A model generated the notes under the pieces. That model did no database searches. It saw only the letters and a list, made by a program, of their open reading frames with translations, and had not been told where the DNA came from. Source: Plantibacter flavus (GTDB taxonomy: Bacteria > Actinomycetota > Actinomycetes > Actinomycetales > Microbacteriaceae). From it: a stretch of DNA of 64,000 bases. This document shows positions 1 to 7,731 of the stretch, piece by piece (within the stretch, counting starts at the first letter, position 1; each line of letters begins with the position of its first letter). Location of the stretch: NCBI RefSeq assembly GCF_002024505.1, contig NZ_CP019402.1, forward strand, positions 1,240,001-1,304,000. Reading direction: 5' to 3'. The translations under genes were made by a program, and so were the position numbers.

Positions 1-1
1 C

Positions 2-832
2 AGGCTGGTCACGGGACGCGGGCCCGAAGCCGTCGTCGAGACCGCCGTCGAGGCCGTCAGTCGGCTCTCCGACGCCGTCGCGCGCCCGATCGACGCCTTC
101 ACCTCGGTCGGCGTCGGTATCCCCGGGCTGACCGTCCCGGGCACCGGTCGGGTGACCCACGCCGTCAACCTCGACGTGGAGGAACTCGAGCTCGGTGCGA
201 TCCTCACCCAGCGACTCAGGGTCCCGGTCGCTGTGGAGAACGATGTGAAGGCGGCCGCCCTCGGCGCCTGGCAGCTGCTCGACGGTTCCGGCACGATGGC
301 CTACCTCAATCTGGGCACGGGCGTCGCCGCCGGCATCGTCACGGACGGCCGGCTCTGGCAGGGCTCGAGCGGGGTCGCCGGCGAGGTCGGGCATCTGTCC
401 GTCGATCCGCTCGGTGATCGCTGCGGGTGCGGACAGCGGGGGTGCGTCGAGACCATGGCCGCCGGTGGTGCGGTCTCCGCCGCCTGGGGAGCCGACGTGG
501 CCCTGCCGGTGCTCGACCTCTTCGACCACGCCGACGCCGGGGACCCGCGGGCCGTCGCCCTCCGCGCACGCCTCGGTCACGGTGCGGCCGCGGCCGTCCG
601 GATCCTGACCCTCACCGTCGACGCCGACGACATCGTCCTCGGAGGAGGACTCACCGCTCTCGGCGAGCGACTGCTCGCCGTCATCCGCGAGGCTCTGGCC
701 GAATCCGCCGCCGGGTCTCGATTCGTCGCATCATTGCAGTTGGAACAGCGCGTGCGCCTCGTGCCGACGGGATCCCCCGTCGCGGCGATCGGCGCAGCGC
801 TCGTGGGAAGAGGAGAACCGTCGCATGGCTGA
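2..832 (+). CDS. ROK-family sugar kinase, probably N-acetylglucosamine kinase (5' end outside window)
   Basis: Carboxy-terminal part of a ROK kinase, an ATP-dependent hexose or amino-sugar kinase. The reading frame is open to the window edge, so the start and N-terminal phosphate loop lie upstream. Visible ROK features are the GVGIPG segment, a VAVENDVKAAALG segment with the catalytic-type Asp, the GTGVAAGIV phosphate loop, and the zinc motif CGCGQRGCVE. The stop overlaps the nagB start by 8 bases, so the two are translationally coupled. With NagB next door, GlcNAc or glucosamine is the likely substrate. That substrate is inferred from context; the family also contains glucokinases and ROK repressors. 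Confidence 0.85.
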   Translation, partial: RLVTGRGPEAVVETAVEAVSRLSDAVARPIDAFTSVGVGIPGLTVPGTGRVTHAVNLDVEELELGAILTQRLRVPVAVENDVKAAALGAWQLLDGSGTMAYLNLGTGVAAGIVTDGRLWQGSSGVAGEVGHLSVDPLGDRCGCGQRGCVETMAAGGAVSAAWGADVALPVLDLFDHADAGDPRAVALRARLGHGAAAAVRILTLTVDADDIVLGGGLTALGERLLAVIREALAESAAGSRFVASLQLEQRVRLVPTGSPVAAIGAALVGRGEPSHG

Positions 833-1604
833 AGTCGTGATCGTGGGGGACAGTGGTGCCGCAGGCGCCCTCGTCGCGGAGGCGATCGTCTCCCTGATCG
901 AGGAGCGTCCGGACGCCGTCCTCGGGCTGGCGACGGGTTCGACCCCGCTCCCCGTCTACGAGGCCCTTGCGACCCGGTCCCGCGGCCTCGACCTCTCGCA
1001 GGTGCGAGGGTTCGCCCTCGACGAGTACGTCGGCCTGCCTGCCGGGCACCCCGAGTCGTACCGTTCCGTCATCACGCGTGAGGTCGTCGAGCCGCTCGGC
1101 CTCGTGCCCGAGCGCATCCAGGTGCCGAACGGTGCGGCCGAGACCATCCAGCACGCGGGCGCCGACTACGAAGCGGCGATCCAGGCCGCCGGTGGCGTCG
1201 ACCTGCAGATCCTCGGCATCGGGACCGACGGCCACATCGGGTTCAACGAGCCGGGCTCGTCGTTCGCCTCGCTCACCCGCGTGAAGACCCTGACGGAGCA
1301 GACTCGCCGGGACAACGCACGGTTCTTCGACTCGATCGACGACGTCCCCATGCACTGCATCACCCAGGGGCTCGGCACCATCCTCCGTGCGAGGCACCTC
1401 GTCCTCCTCGCCTTCGGTGCGGGCAAGGCCGCTGCGATCGCCGCCGCGCTCGAGGGACCGCTCTCCGCGAACCTCCCCGGTTCGGCGGTACAGCTGCACC
1501 CGCGCGCCACGGTGGTCCTCGATGAAGCGGCGGCGTCCGAGCTGCAGCACGCCGACTACTACCGCTACGCGTACGCCAACAAGCCCGCCTGGCAAGGTAT
1601 CTGA
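825..1604 (+). CDS. nagB: Glucosamine-6-phosphate deaminase
   Basis: Converts glucosamine-6-phosphate to fructose-6-phosphate plus ammonia, feeding amino sugars into glycolysis. It has 259 residues, close to the family norm. Recognisable blocks are LATGSTPLPVYEAL (residues 35-48), FALDEYVGL with Asp66/Glu67, and GIGTDGHIGFNEPGSSFAS. The last block supplies Asp135, His137 and Glu142, matching the catalytic Asp141-His143-Glu148 set of the E. coli enzyme. A purine-rich ribosome site (GAGGAG) lies about 13 bases before the ATG, inside the end of the ROK kinase gene. It ends only 4 bases before the convergent azlD stop. Its partner nagA lies about 11 kb away on the other strand. Confidence 0.96.
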   Translation: MAEVVIVGDSGAAGALVAEAIVSLIEERPDAVLGLATGSTPLPVYEALATRSRGLDLSQVRGFALDEYVGLPAGHPESYRSVITREVVEPLGLVPERIQVPNGAAETIQHAGADYEAAIQAAGGVDLQILGIGTDGHIGFNEPGSSFASLTRVKTLTEQTRRDNARFFDSIDDVPMHCITQGLGTILRARHLVLLAFGAGKAAAIAAALEGPLSANLPGSAVQLHPRATVVLDEAAASELQHADYYRYAYANKPAWQGI

Positions 1605-1608
1605 CGGC

Positions 1609-1932
1609 TCAGGCGACGCCCGCCAGTCGGAGGAGTGCCGTGGTGAGGGCCGCCGCGAGGACGATGGCGACGAACGGCGCCTTCCTCCAGGCGAGGACGC
1701 CGGCCACCAGGACGCCCGAAAGTCGTGCGAATCCCGCGAACTGCTGGTCCTGGGTCAGGGCCGTGGTCGTGAGCACCGCCATGAGCAGGACGATGGCGGC
1801 GTCCGCGAGCAGGGTCTCGACCCGTTCCGAGACCTCGGCGCGGGTGCGCAGGAGTGGCCCGGCCAGGCGGAACGTGTAGGTGCCCACGGCGAGGACGAGG
1901 ACCCCGACCAGCACGAGCATCGACTGGTTCAC
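1609..1932 (-). CDS. azlD: AzlD-type branched-chain amino acid transport subunit
   Basis: Small integral membrane protein of 107 residues with about four hydrophobic segments, typical of the AzlD half of AzlCD branched-chain amino acid exporters. The segment VLVLAVGTYTFRLAGPLL near the N-terminus and VLVAGVLAWRKAPFVAIVLA near the C-terminus are characteristic. I chose the GTG at 1932-1930 because it overlaps the azlC stop as GTGA, the usual coupled arrangement. The gene is second in a two-gene operon with azlC and converges on nagB with almost no gap and no visible terminator. Confidence 0.85.
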   Translation of the reverse strand: MNQSMLVLVGVLVLAVGTYTFRLAGPLLRTRAEVSERVETLLADAAIVLLMAVLTTTALTQDQQFAGFARLSGVLVAGVLAWRKAPFVAIVLAAALTTALLRLAGVA

Positions 1933-2618
1933 GCGGTGACCTCCGGCTTCAGCTGCTTCCGGCCGAAGCCGAACAGGAGGCCGACGAGCGACAACAGGAC
2001 GGGGATCCCCGCCGGGAGGAACGGCGTCGCGGCGACGGCGACGACCGCGCCGACGAGCGCGGCTCGGCGCGTGCGGCGCTCGCGGAGGGCGGGGAAGATG
2101 AGGGCGAGCAGCACGGCGGGGAACATCACGTCGAGTCCGAAGGCGTCCGTGTCCTCGATCACGGTGCCGGCGAAGGCTCCGAGTGCCGCGCCCGCCGGCC
2201 AGCAGAGGAGGATGCCGAGGCCGCACGCCCAGAACGCGGCGCGCTTGCGCTCCAGGGTGTCCTGATCGAGCGCGAAGACCACGGATTCGTCGTTGAGGAG
2301 GTGTGTACCGAGCACGCGGCGCCAGCCCGTGCCGACGACCTCGTGGATCGCGAGGCCGAACGGCAGGTGACGGGCGTTCACCAGCAGCCCTGCCAGCGCT
2401 GCGGTGAGCGGACTCCCGCCGGCCGCGACGATCCCGACGAACAGGATCTCCGATGCGCCGGCGAGGACGAGCAAAGCGAGCGCCAGCACGACCCAGGGCT
2501 GGATGCCCGAGTGCACGGCGACGGCTCCGTAGGAGATGCCGACCAGTCCGTCGGCGACGCAGACCAGCGCGATGGCCCGCGTGGTCGGCCGACCGAGGTG
2601 ACTCCATATCGAACGCAC
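1929..2618 (-). CDS. azlC: AzlC-type branched-chain amino acid exporter
   Basis: Membrane subunit of an AzlCD-like exporter, about 229 residues. The family motif is visible as GLVGISYGAVAVHSGIQPW near the N-terminus and LLVNARHLPFGLAIHEVVG in the middle. The open frame runs further upstream, but that part overlaps the repeat-rich promoter region and the start of the divergent regulator. The GTG at 2618 is therefore the more plausible start, with another GTG two codons earlier. Head-to-head with an XRE-cupin gene, a common arrangement for regulated AzlCD exporters. The exported substrate cannot be fixed from sequence; branched-chain amino acids are inferred from the family. Confidence 0.85.
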   Translation of the reverse strand: MRSIWSHLGRPTTRAIALVCVADGLVGISYGAVAVHSGIQPWVVLALALLVLAGASEILFVGIVAAGGSPLTAALAGLLVNARHLPFGLAIHEVVGTGWRRVLGTHLLNDESVVFALDQDTLERKRAAFWACGLGILLCWPAGAALGAFAGTVIEDTDAFGLDVMFPAVLLALIFPALRERRTRRAALVGAVVAVAATPFLPAGIPVLLSLVGLLFGFGRKQLKPEVTA

Positions 2619-2664
2619 GTACACTATATTGAACGCGCACGAAGCGTTCGTCAAATCGAACGCG
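2608..2664. promoter_or_regulatory. Repeated operator-like boxes between azlC and the XRE-cupin regulator
   Basis: Four copies of a GAACGC core sit in the divergent promoter region: TCGAACGC (2609-2616), TTGAACGC (2629-2636), an inverted copy GCGTTCG (2644-2650), and CGAACGC (2657-2663). The last two form a perfect 7-base inverted repeat with a 6-base spacer. The TATATT at 2625-2630 could be a -10 box. Such clustering suggests binding sites for the adjacent XRE regulator, controlling itself and azlCD. The binding itself is inference. Confidence 0.55.
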
Positions 2665-2684
2665 TAATACCCTGGAGCGAACGC

Positions 2685-3257
2685 ATGACGCAGGTCGAAC
2701 CATCCGACGACGGAGCACCGCACGCCGCGGTCGCGGCGGCGCTGACCCGCGAGCGGCAGCGAACCGGCCTCTCACTCGCGGAGGTGGCCCGTCGAGCCGG
2801 GATCGCGAAGTCGACCCTCTCGCAGCTGGAGGCGGGGCTCGGGAACCCGAGTCTCGAGACACTCTGGGCGCTCAGCGTCACCCTCGACGTCCCCTTCGCC
2901 CGCCTGGTCGAGCCGGTGCGACGGCCGGTCCAGGTCATCCGTGCCGGTGAGGGGCCGACCCTCGCCGCGTCCGGGGCGGACTACGTCGCGACGGTGTTGT
3001 CCGCCTGCCCGCCGAACGCCCGACGCGACATCTACCGCATCGTCGTCGAACCCGGGGAGCCGAGGCGCTCGGAGCCGCACATGCCGGGCGTCGTCGAGCA
3101 CTGGATCCTCAGCACCGGTCGCGCGTCCATCGGGCCCGTCGGCGAGGAGGTCGAACTCGGTCCGGGGGACTACCTCGCCCACGCCGGGGACGTGCCCCAC
3201 GTCTTCGAGGCACTCGAGCCGGGCACGACCGCCGTGGTGGTCACCGAACACGTCTGA
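2685..3257 (+). CDS. XRE-family transcriptional regulator with C-terminal cupin domain
   Basis: A 190-residue regulator. Residues about 15-70 form a helix-turn-helix (LSLAEVARRAGIAKSTLSQL), followed by a cupin-like sensory barrel to the C-terminus containing EPHMPGVVEHWIL and LGPGDYLAHAGDVPHVFEA. This two-domain layout is common for repressors of amino-acid or small-molecule exporters. The ATG at 2685 follows the repeated GAACGC boxes directly, and the frame upstream has no family similarity. Divergent orientation to azlCD makes that exporter the likely target. The ligand is unknown; a branched-chain amino acid is a guess from context. Confidence 0.87.
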   Translation: MTQVEPSDDGAPHAAVAAALTRERQRTGLSLAEVARRAGIAKSTLSQLEAGLGNPSLETLWALSVTLDVPFARLVEPVRRPVQVIRAGEGPTLAASGADYVATVLSACPPNARRDIYRIVVEPGEPRRSEPHMPGVVEHWILSTGRASIGPVGEEVELGPGDYLAHAGDVPHVFEALEPGTTAVVVTEHV

Positions 3258-3269
3258 GCACCTCGACAG

Positions 3270-3329
3270 GCTCGGTGACCAGGGCAGCTCGGTGACCAGG
3301 GCGACTCGGCGACCGGGGCGGCTCGACGG
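3270..3329. repeat. Three tandem 17-bp repeats in a convergent gene junction
   Basis: Three consecutive 17-base units (3270-3286, 3287-3303, 3304-3320) of the type GCTCGGTGACCAGGGC plus one base, the third slightly diverged, followed by a partial fourth. They fill the 76-base gap between the stop codons of the XRE-cupin gene and mtlR. The preceding CTCGACAGGCTC resembles the repeat found after mtlD. No function is evident. Confidence 0.6.
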
Positions 3330-3333
3330 TTGA

Positions 3334-5256
3334 TCAGCCGTCGATGACGTGCACGAGCTCGTCGATGAAGCCGGCGAAGTCCTCGGAACGGCGGATGATC
3401 CGGGCGACGCTCGAGCGCTCCGAGAACACCTCGACGAACTGGTCGAAGACCGTCTGGAACGCGGCGCGACCCGATTCGCTGAACGCCACGAGTGCGACGA
3501 CGCTCACGCGCGCTCCGCCCCACTCCATCGGCGTCTCGTTCACCGCGATCGCGATGGCGGTCGAGTGCGCGGTCATCGCCATGGCGTGCGGCACGGCCAA
3601 GGTGTCGGTGAACGCCGTCGACGACATGCGCTCCCGCTCGATCGCGGCGGTGAGGTAGCTCTCGTCGATGATCCCCTGGGCGATCATGCGCTCGCCGAGC
3701 AGGCGGATCATGCCCTCCTCGTCTTCGGCGTGCGCGTTCCGGAGGAAGAGGTCCGGGTGGAAGTACTGCAGCAGTTCGTCGGTGATCTCCGACAAGCGGG
3801 ACGACCTCCGCACGCGGCTGACCGCGCTCCGGACGCGCTCCACGTCGGCCGCGGTGAGGAAGGGTTGGATGACGACGATGCCGTCGGCAGGGGCCGGTGG
3901 CTCGATCGTCGTGAGCACGAGGTCGGTGTCGATGGCGGCCCAGTCGACATCGGTGCGGGTGATGACGGATCGGACGTCGAGGACGTCGCCCAGCTGCGAT
4001 TCGACGCGTCGGCGGAGCACCTCGTGCATGTCGTAGTAGCCGGCGGAGACGATCGTGGAGCCGAGGAGGGCCTCCTTGCGGGCCTTCTGCTCGAGCTGGG
4101 CACCGACGTGCATCGCGATGTAGGCGATCTCGTCGTCGTTGATGATGATCGAGCCGTGCCGCTGCAGTTGGCTGGCGATGAAGACCGCGAGCTCGTAGAT
4201 CATCGGGTACGAGGTCTTGATCGAGCGGGTCAGTGGATTGCGTGAGTAGGACTGGTCCTGTGCACGACGGATGAGGTTCTGGACGTGGAGGGTGAGCCGG
4301 ACGATGAAGTCCTCGTCGGAGAGGTCGACGAGGTACTCGCGGCCGGCACGGTCGACGGCTTGACGGACGGCGGCGAGGTCGTCCTGGTTGACGTAGTCGT
4401 CGACGAGGACTTCGGCGGGAGCCCCACTGCCCGGCGTCACCACCCGCGTCACGAGCAGGTAGCTGAGGTACACGAGGTCGCCCTCGCCGAGCGCGACGTG
4501 GAAGTGGGCGTCGACGAGCCGCGCCAGATCCTCCGCGACCGCCTCGACCTCCGGGGTGCGCGGAGCGTGGTCGGCGGGCTCCGCCGGACGGTCCTTCGTG
4601 ACCCGGTCGATGGCGATCGCGATGTGGAGCAGGACGTTCGCGATGCCGTACTCGTTCACGTAGTACCCGCGCGCGGTCAAGGCCTCGAGCAGCTCGCCCT
4701 TGAACGGGCTGAACTCGTTCGGCGCGAACGCCCGCTGGAGCGCCTCGAGCTCGACGATGCCGCGGTCGGTCTCGTCGCGGAACATGCGGCTGAGGAGCCG
4801 TCTCCGCTCCGTCTCACCGCCCGCCATCGTCACCGTCGATCCGGAACGGTCGAGCGTGAGGGCGGTGTCGGCGAGCATGGCGCGGACCCGGCCCAGGTCG
4901 CCCTCGACGGTCGACTCGCTGACGTGGAGCCGCTGTGCGGTCTCGTGCACGTCGATTCCCGAGGGCGCGCTGATGAGCAACCGGACGAGCCCGTAGAGCC
5001 GATCCCGGGGCGTCTCCGATTCGAACGCCGATGCGGCTCGTCGCCGGTAGACCGCGTAGCCGTCGGCGTTCAGTCGATACCCGTTCGGCCCGGACTCGAC
5101 GACGTCGTGCGGTGCCGTGCGGGTGTTGACCGCCGTGACGTAGCTGCGCACGCTCCGCGGTGTGACGCCGAGCACCTCCGCGACCTCCGTGGCCGTCGTC
5201 CAGCCGTCCCGTCCCGCGAGGTAGCCGAGCATGCGGTCGTGTTTCTCGCGTGCCAC
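3334..5256 (-). CDS. mtlR: PRD-containing PTS-regulated transcriptional activator of the mannitol locus
   Basis: A 640-residue regulator of the MtlR/LicR type. In order it has N-terminal helix-turn-helix domains (TEVAEVLGVTPRSVRSYV near residues 20-40, a second HTH near 100-140), two PTS regulation domains, a IIB-like domain (STIVSAGYYDMHEVLRRR), and a C-terminal EIIA-like domain with its phosphorylatable His557 in LAVPHAM. The open frame continues upstream, but the GTG at 5256 has a good ribosome site (GGAGAGG, 5 bases before) and the protein aligns from there. It is divergent to the IIB-HPr-EI-mtlAFD operon, which it presumably activates when phosphorylated by the relay. It lacks the CAT RNA-binding domain of true BglG antiterminators, so DNA-level control is expected. 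Confidence 0.88.
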   Translation of the reverse strand: MAREKHDRMLGYLAGRDGWTTATEVAEVLGVTPRSVRSYVTAVNTRTAPHDVVESGPNGYRLNADGYAVYRRRAASAFESETPRDRLYGLVRLLISAPSGIDVHETAQRLHVSESTVEGDLGRVRAMLADTALTLDRSGSTVTMAGGETERRRLLSRMFRDETDRGIVELEALQRAFAPNEFSPFKGELLEALTARGYYVNEYGIANVLLHIAIAIDRVTKDRPAEPADHAPRTPEVEAVAEDLARLVDAHFHVALGEGDLVYLSYLLVTRVVTPGSGAPAEVLVDDYVNQDDLAAVRQAVDRAGREYLVDLSDEDFIVRLTLHVQNLIRRAQDQSYSRNPLTRSIKTSYPMIYELAVFIASQLQRHGSIIINDDEIAYIAMHVGAQLEQKARKEALLGSTIVSAGYYDMHEVLRRRVESQLGDVLDVRSVITRTDVDWAAIDTDLVLTTIEPPAPADGIVVIQPFLTAADVERVRSAVSRVRRSSRLSEITDELLQYFHPDLFLRNAHAEDEEGMIRLLGERMIAQGIIDESYLTAAIERERMSSTAFTDTLAVPHAMAMTAHSTAIAIAVNETPMEWGGARVSVVALVAFSESGRAAFQTVFDQFVEVFSERSSVARIIRRSEDFAGFIDELVHVIDG

Positions 5257-5443
5257 GATGCCCTCTCCGTCGGTCGGCCGTCGCGCGGTCCGGGCGAACC
5301 GCTCCACCGAGTCAACCACCTTCCCGACTGCTTCCGCGCGTTCGACGACCTTTCCGCCCCGGCGGAAGAGCTTCTGGTGGAGCCGCGAGGGGCGCGACGG
5401 AATGATGGGTTGGTAGGCAATCGGCGGTTCTGGAGAAGGTTCG

Positions 5444-5767
5444 ATGAAGATCCTGGTGATTTGCGGCGCGGGTGCGTCGAGCACGTTCATGGCCCAACGC
5501 CTGCGTCGCGCAGCAGCCGACCGATCGATCGACGTCTCCGTCGCGGCTGGTGCCGAATCGCAGGTCCTCGGCGGCACGATCGCCCTCGACGGTGTCGACG
5601 TCCTGCTCGTCGGCGCCCACCTCGCCGACCACGAGGCCGCGCTGCGCGCAGCGGCCGAGCCCACCGGCACCGCGGTCGCCGTCCTGCCCGGCGACGTCTT
5701 CGGCGTAGAGGGTGGCGCGCGAGCCCTCGAACTCGTCCTCTCGATCCACTCACCAACCAGGAGGTAA
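5444..5767 (+). CDS. Stand-alone PTS lactose/cellobiose-type EIIB protein
   Basis: A 107-residue cytoplasmic IIB protein beginning MKILVICGAGASSTFMAQRL. Cys7 sits in the phosphocysteine loop typical of lactose/chitobiose-class IIB. It is first in the mannitol operon, 4 bases before ptsH, and preceded by GGAGAAGG. No matching IIC or IIA of this class exists in the window, and MtlA already carries its own IIB. It may therefore serve a distant permease or act as a phospho-regulatory partner, for example for MtlR. That role is inference. Confidence 0.8.
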   Translation: MKILVICGAGASSTFMAQRLRRAAADRSIDVSVAAGAESQVLGGTIALDGVDVLLVGAHLADHEAALRAAAEPTGTAVAVLPGDVFGVEGGARALELVLSIHSPTRR

Positions 5768-5771
5768 CCCC

Positions 5772-6047
5772 ATGGCAACTCGAACCGTCCGCATCGGCTC
5801 GTCGCACGGCCTGCATGCCAGGCCCGCGAAGCTGTTCACGCAGGCTGCGAAGGACGCCGGGGTTCCGGTGACGATCGCCAAGGGCAGCGGCAAGCCCGTC
5901 AACGCGGCGAGCATCCTCGGCGTGATCGCGCTCGCCGTCGAGCACGGCGACTACGTGACCCTGTCCGTCGACGGCGAGGGCGCCGCAGCCGAGGGCACCC
6001 TCGACACGCTCTCCGAGCTCCTGGTGACCGACCATGACGAGCAGTAG
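5772..6047 (+). CDS. ptsH: Phosphocarrier protein HPr
   Basis: General PTS phosphocarrier of 91 residues that passes phosphate from enzyme I to EIIA proteins. The active-site block SSHGLHARPAKLF places the phosphorylated histidine at His15. Ser47 in NAASILGVIALA is at the regulatory serine position of the family. The start at 5772 is set by a perfect AGGAGG (5759-5764) that overlaps the end of the upstream IIB gene. The 3' end overlaps ptsI by 14 bases. Placement inside a mannitol operon means the general relay is probably co-induced with mannitol uptake. Confidence 0.96.
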   Translation: MATRTVRIGSSHGLHARPAKLFTQAAKDAGVPVTIAKGSGKPVNAASILGVIALAVEHGDYVTLSVDGEGAAAEGTLDTLSELLVTDHDEQ

Positions 6048-7731
6048 TCCGATGACCGCGTTCCAGGGCATCGGCATCGGCCAGGGTGTCGCCGTCGGCC
6101 CGGTGGCCCGCATGGCCGACCCGCTCCCCGCTCCCGCCGACGTCGCCAGCACCCTCGACCTCGCGACCGAGACCGAGCGCGCGAACACCTCCCTCGCTGC
6201 GGTCGCCCGCGAGCTCGAGGCCCGAGGCGCCGCCGCCGGTGGTGCTGCTCGTGACGTCCTCGAGGCCCAGGCGATGATGGCGGAGGACCCGACCCTCGCC
6301 GAGGAGATCGCCACGCGGCTCGCGGACGGCAAGACCGCCGAGTGGGCCGTCCACGCGGCCTTCGCCTCGTTCCGCGACCAGCTCGCCGCGATGGGCGGCT
6401 ACCTCGGCGAGCGCGCCGCCGACCTCGACGACGTGTCGCAGCGGGTCATCGCCGACCTCATGGGCGTGCCGGCACCAGGCGTCCCCTCGCCCGGCCACCC
6501 GTTCATCCTCGTCGCCCGCGACCTCGCACCGGCCGACACCGCGCTGCTGGACCTCGACCTGGTCCTCGGCCTCGTCACGAGCGACGGCGGCCCGACCTCG
6601 CACACGGCGATCCTCGCCCGCGAGAAGTCGATCGTCGCGATCGTCGGCGTCGTCGGAGCAGCCGAGCTGACCGACGGCACGACGCTCGTCGTCGACGCGG
6701 CAGCCGGTGAGGTCACGGTCGATCCGACGCCCGAGCTCGTCGCCGCCACGGAGCAGCGCATCGCCGACCGCCTCGCGCTCGTGAACGCACCGGTCGTCCC
6801 CGGTGCGCTGGCCGACGGCACCCCGGTGCCGCTGCTCGCGAACCTGGGCTCGGCCGAGCACGCCGACGCCGCCGCAGAGCTCGGCGCCGAGGGTGTCGGC
6901 CTCTTCCGCACCGAGTTCCTGTTCCTCGACCAGGCGCTCGCGCCGACGGTCGAGCAGCAGCGCGCGCACTACGAGAAGCTCCTGAACGCCTTCCCCGGCC
7001 AGAAGGTCGTCGTGCGCGTCCTCGACGCCGGAGCCGACAAGCCGTTGGCGTTCCTCAACGACGCGCACGAGGACAACCCGGCGCTCGGACTCCGAGGCCT
7101 CCGTGCGCTGCGGGCGAGCGAGGACATCCTGCGCGAGCAGCTCACGGCGCTCGCCCAGGCCGACGCCGCGACGGACGCCGACCTCTGGGTCATGGCCCCG
7201 ATGGTGTCGACCGTCGAGGAGACGAAGTACTTCATGGCGATCGCCACCGAGTACGGCCTGAAGACGCCCGGCGTCATGGTGGAGGTGCCGTCGAGCGCCC
7301 TCCTCGCCGACCGCGTCCTCGCCCACGCCGGATTCGCGTCGATCGGGACCAACGACCTCACGCAGTACACGCTCGCCGCGGACCGCCTGCTCGGTTCCGT
7401 CGGCGCGTTCCAGGACCCGTGGCACCCGGCGGTCCTCCGCCTCGTGCAGCTCGTCGGCGAAGCCGGCCAGCACCACGGCAAGCCGGTCGGCATCTGCGGC
7501 GAAGCAGCCGCCGACCCGCTCCTCGCCGTCGTCCTCGTCGGACTCGGCGCCACCACCCTGTCCATGTCACCGTCGGCGCTCGCCGACGTCCGTCACTCCC
7601 TCCAGCAGTACACGCTCGACGATGCCCGGCGCATCGCGGCAGCAGCACTGGCCGCCGACGGTGCGGCCGAAGCCAGGGCAGCGGCCACCGCTGCAACGAC
7701 TCCCGAAATGAAAGAGGCAACATCATCATGA
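6034..7731 (+). CDS. ptsI: PTS enzyme I (phosphoenolpyruvate-protein phosphotransferase)
   Basis: Transfers phosphate from phosphoenolpyruvate to HPr. It has 565 residues, normal for the family. His190 in SDGGPTSHTAILAR is the phosphorylated histidine. The PEP-binding half shows GVGLFRTEFLF, VRVLDAGADKPLAFL, NPALGLRGLR, SIGTNDLTQYTLAADR and GICGEAAADP with the active cysteine. The ATG at 6034 overlaps ptsH; a second ATG at 6052 is a possible alternative. The stop overlaps the mtlA start as ATGA. Confidence 0.96.
   Translation: MTSSSPMTAFQGIGIGQGVAVGPVARMADPLPAPADVASTLDLATETERANTSLAAVARELEARGAAAGGAARDVLEAQAMMAEDPTLAEEIATRLADGKTAEWAVHAAFASFRDQLAAMGGYLGERAADLDDVSQRVIADLMGVPAPGVPSPGHPFILVARDLAPADTALLDLDLVLGLVTSDGGPTSHTAILAREKSIVAIVGVVGAAELTDGTTLVVDAAAGEVTVDPTPELVAATEQRIADRLALVNAPVVPGALADGTPVPLLANLGSAEHADAAAELGAEGVGLFRTEFLFLDQALAPTVEQQRAHYEKLLNAFPGQKVVVRVLDAGADKPLAFLNDAHEDNPALGLRGLRALRASEDILREQLTALAQADAATDADLWVMAPMVSTVEETKYFMAIATEYGLKTPGVMVEVPSSALLADRVLAHAGFASIGTNDLTQYTLAADRLLGSVGAFQDPWHPAVLRLVQLVGEAGQHHGKPVGICGEAAADPLLAVVLVGLGATTLSMSPSALADVRHSLQQYTLDDARRIAAAALAADGAAEARAAATAATTPEMKEATSS

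Noticed and set aside
3334..5256. mtlR as a BglG-type RNA antiterminator
   Set aside because: The N-terminus is helix-turn-helix rather than the CAT RNA-binding domain, and no RAT-like hairpin is seen before the operon.
4285..5871. Long plus-strand open frame antisense to mtlR and running into the operon start
   Set aside because: High-GC shadow frame with Arg/Ala/Gly/Pro-rich translation and no domain; mtlR on the other strand has clear PRD and EIIA motifs.
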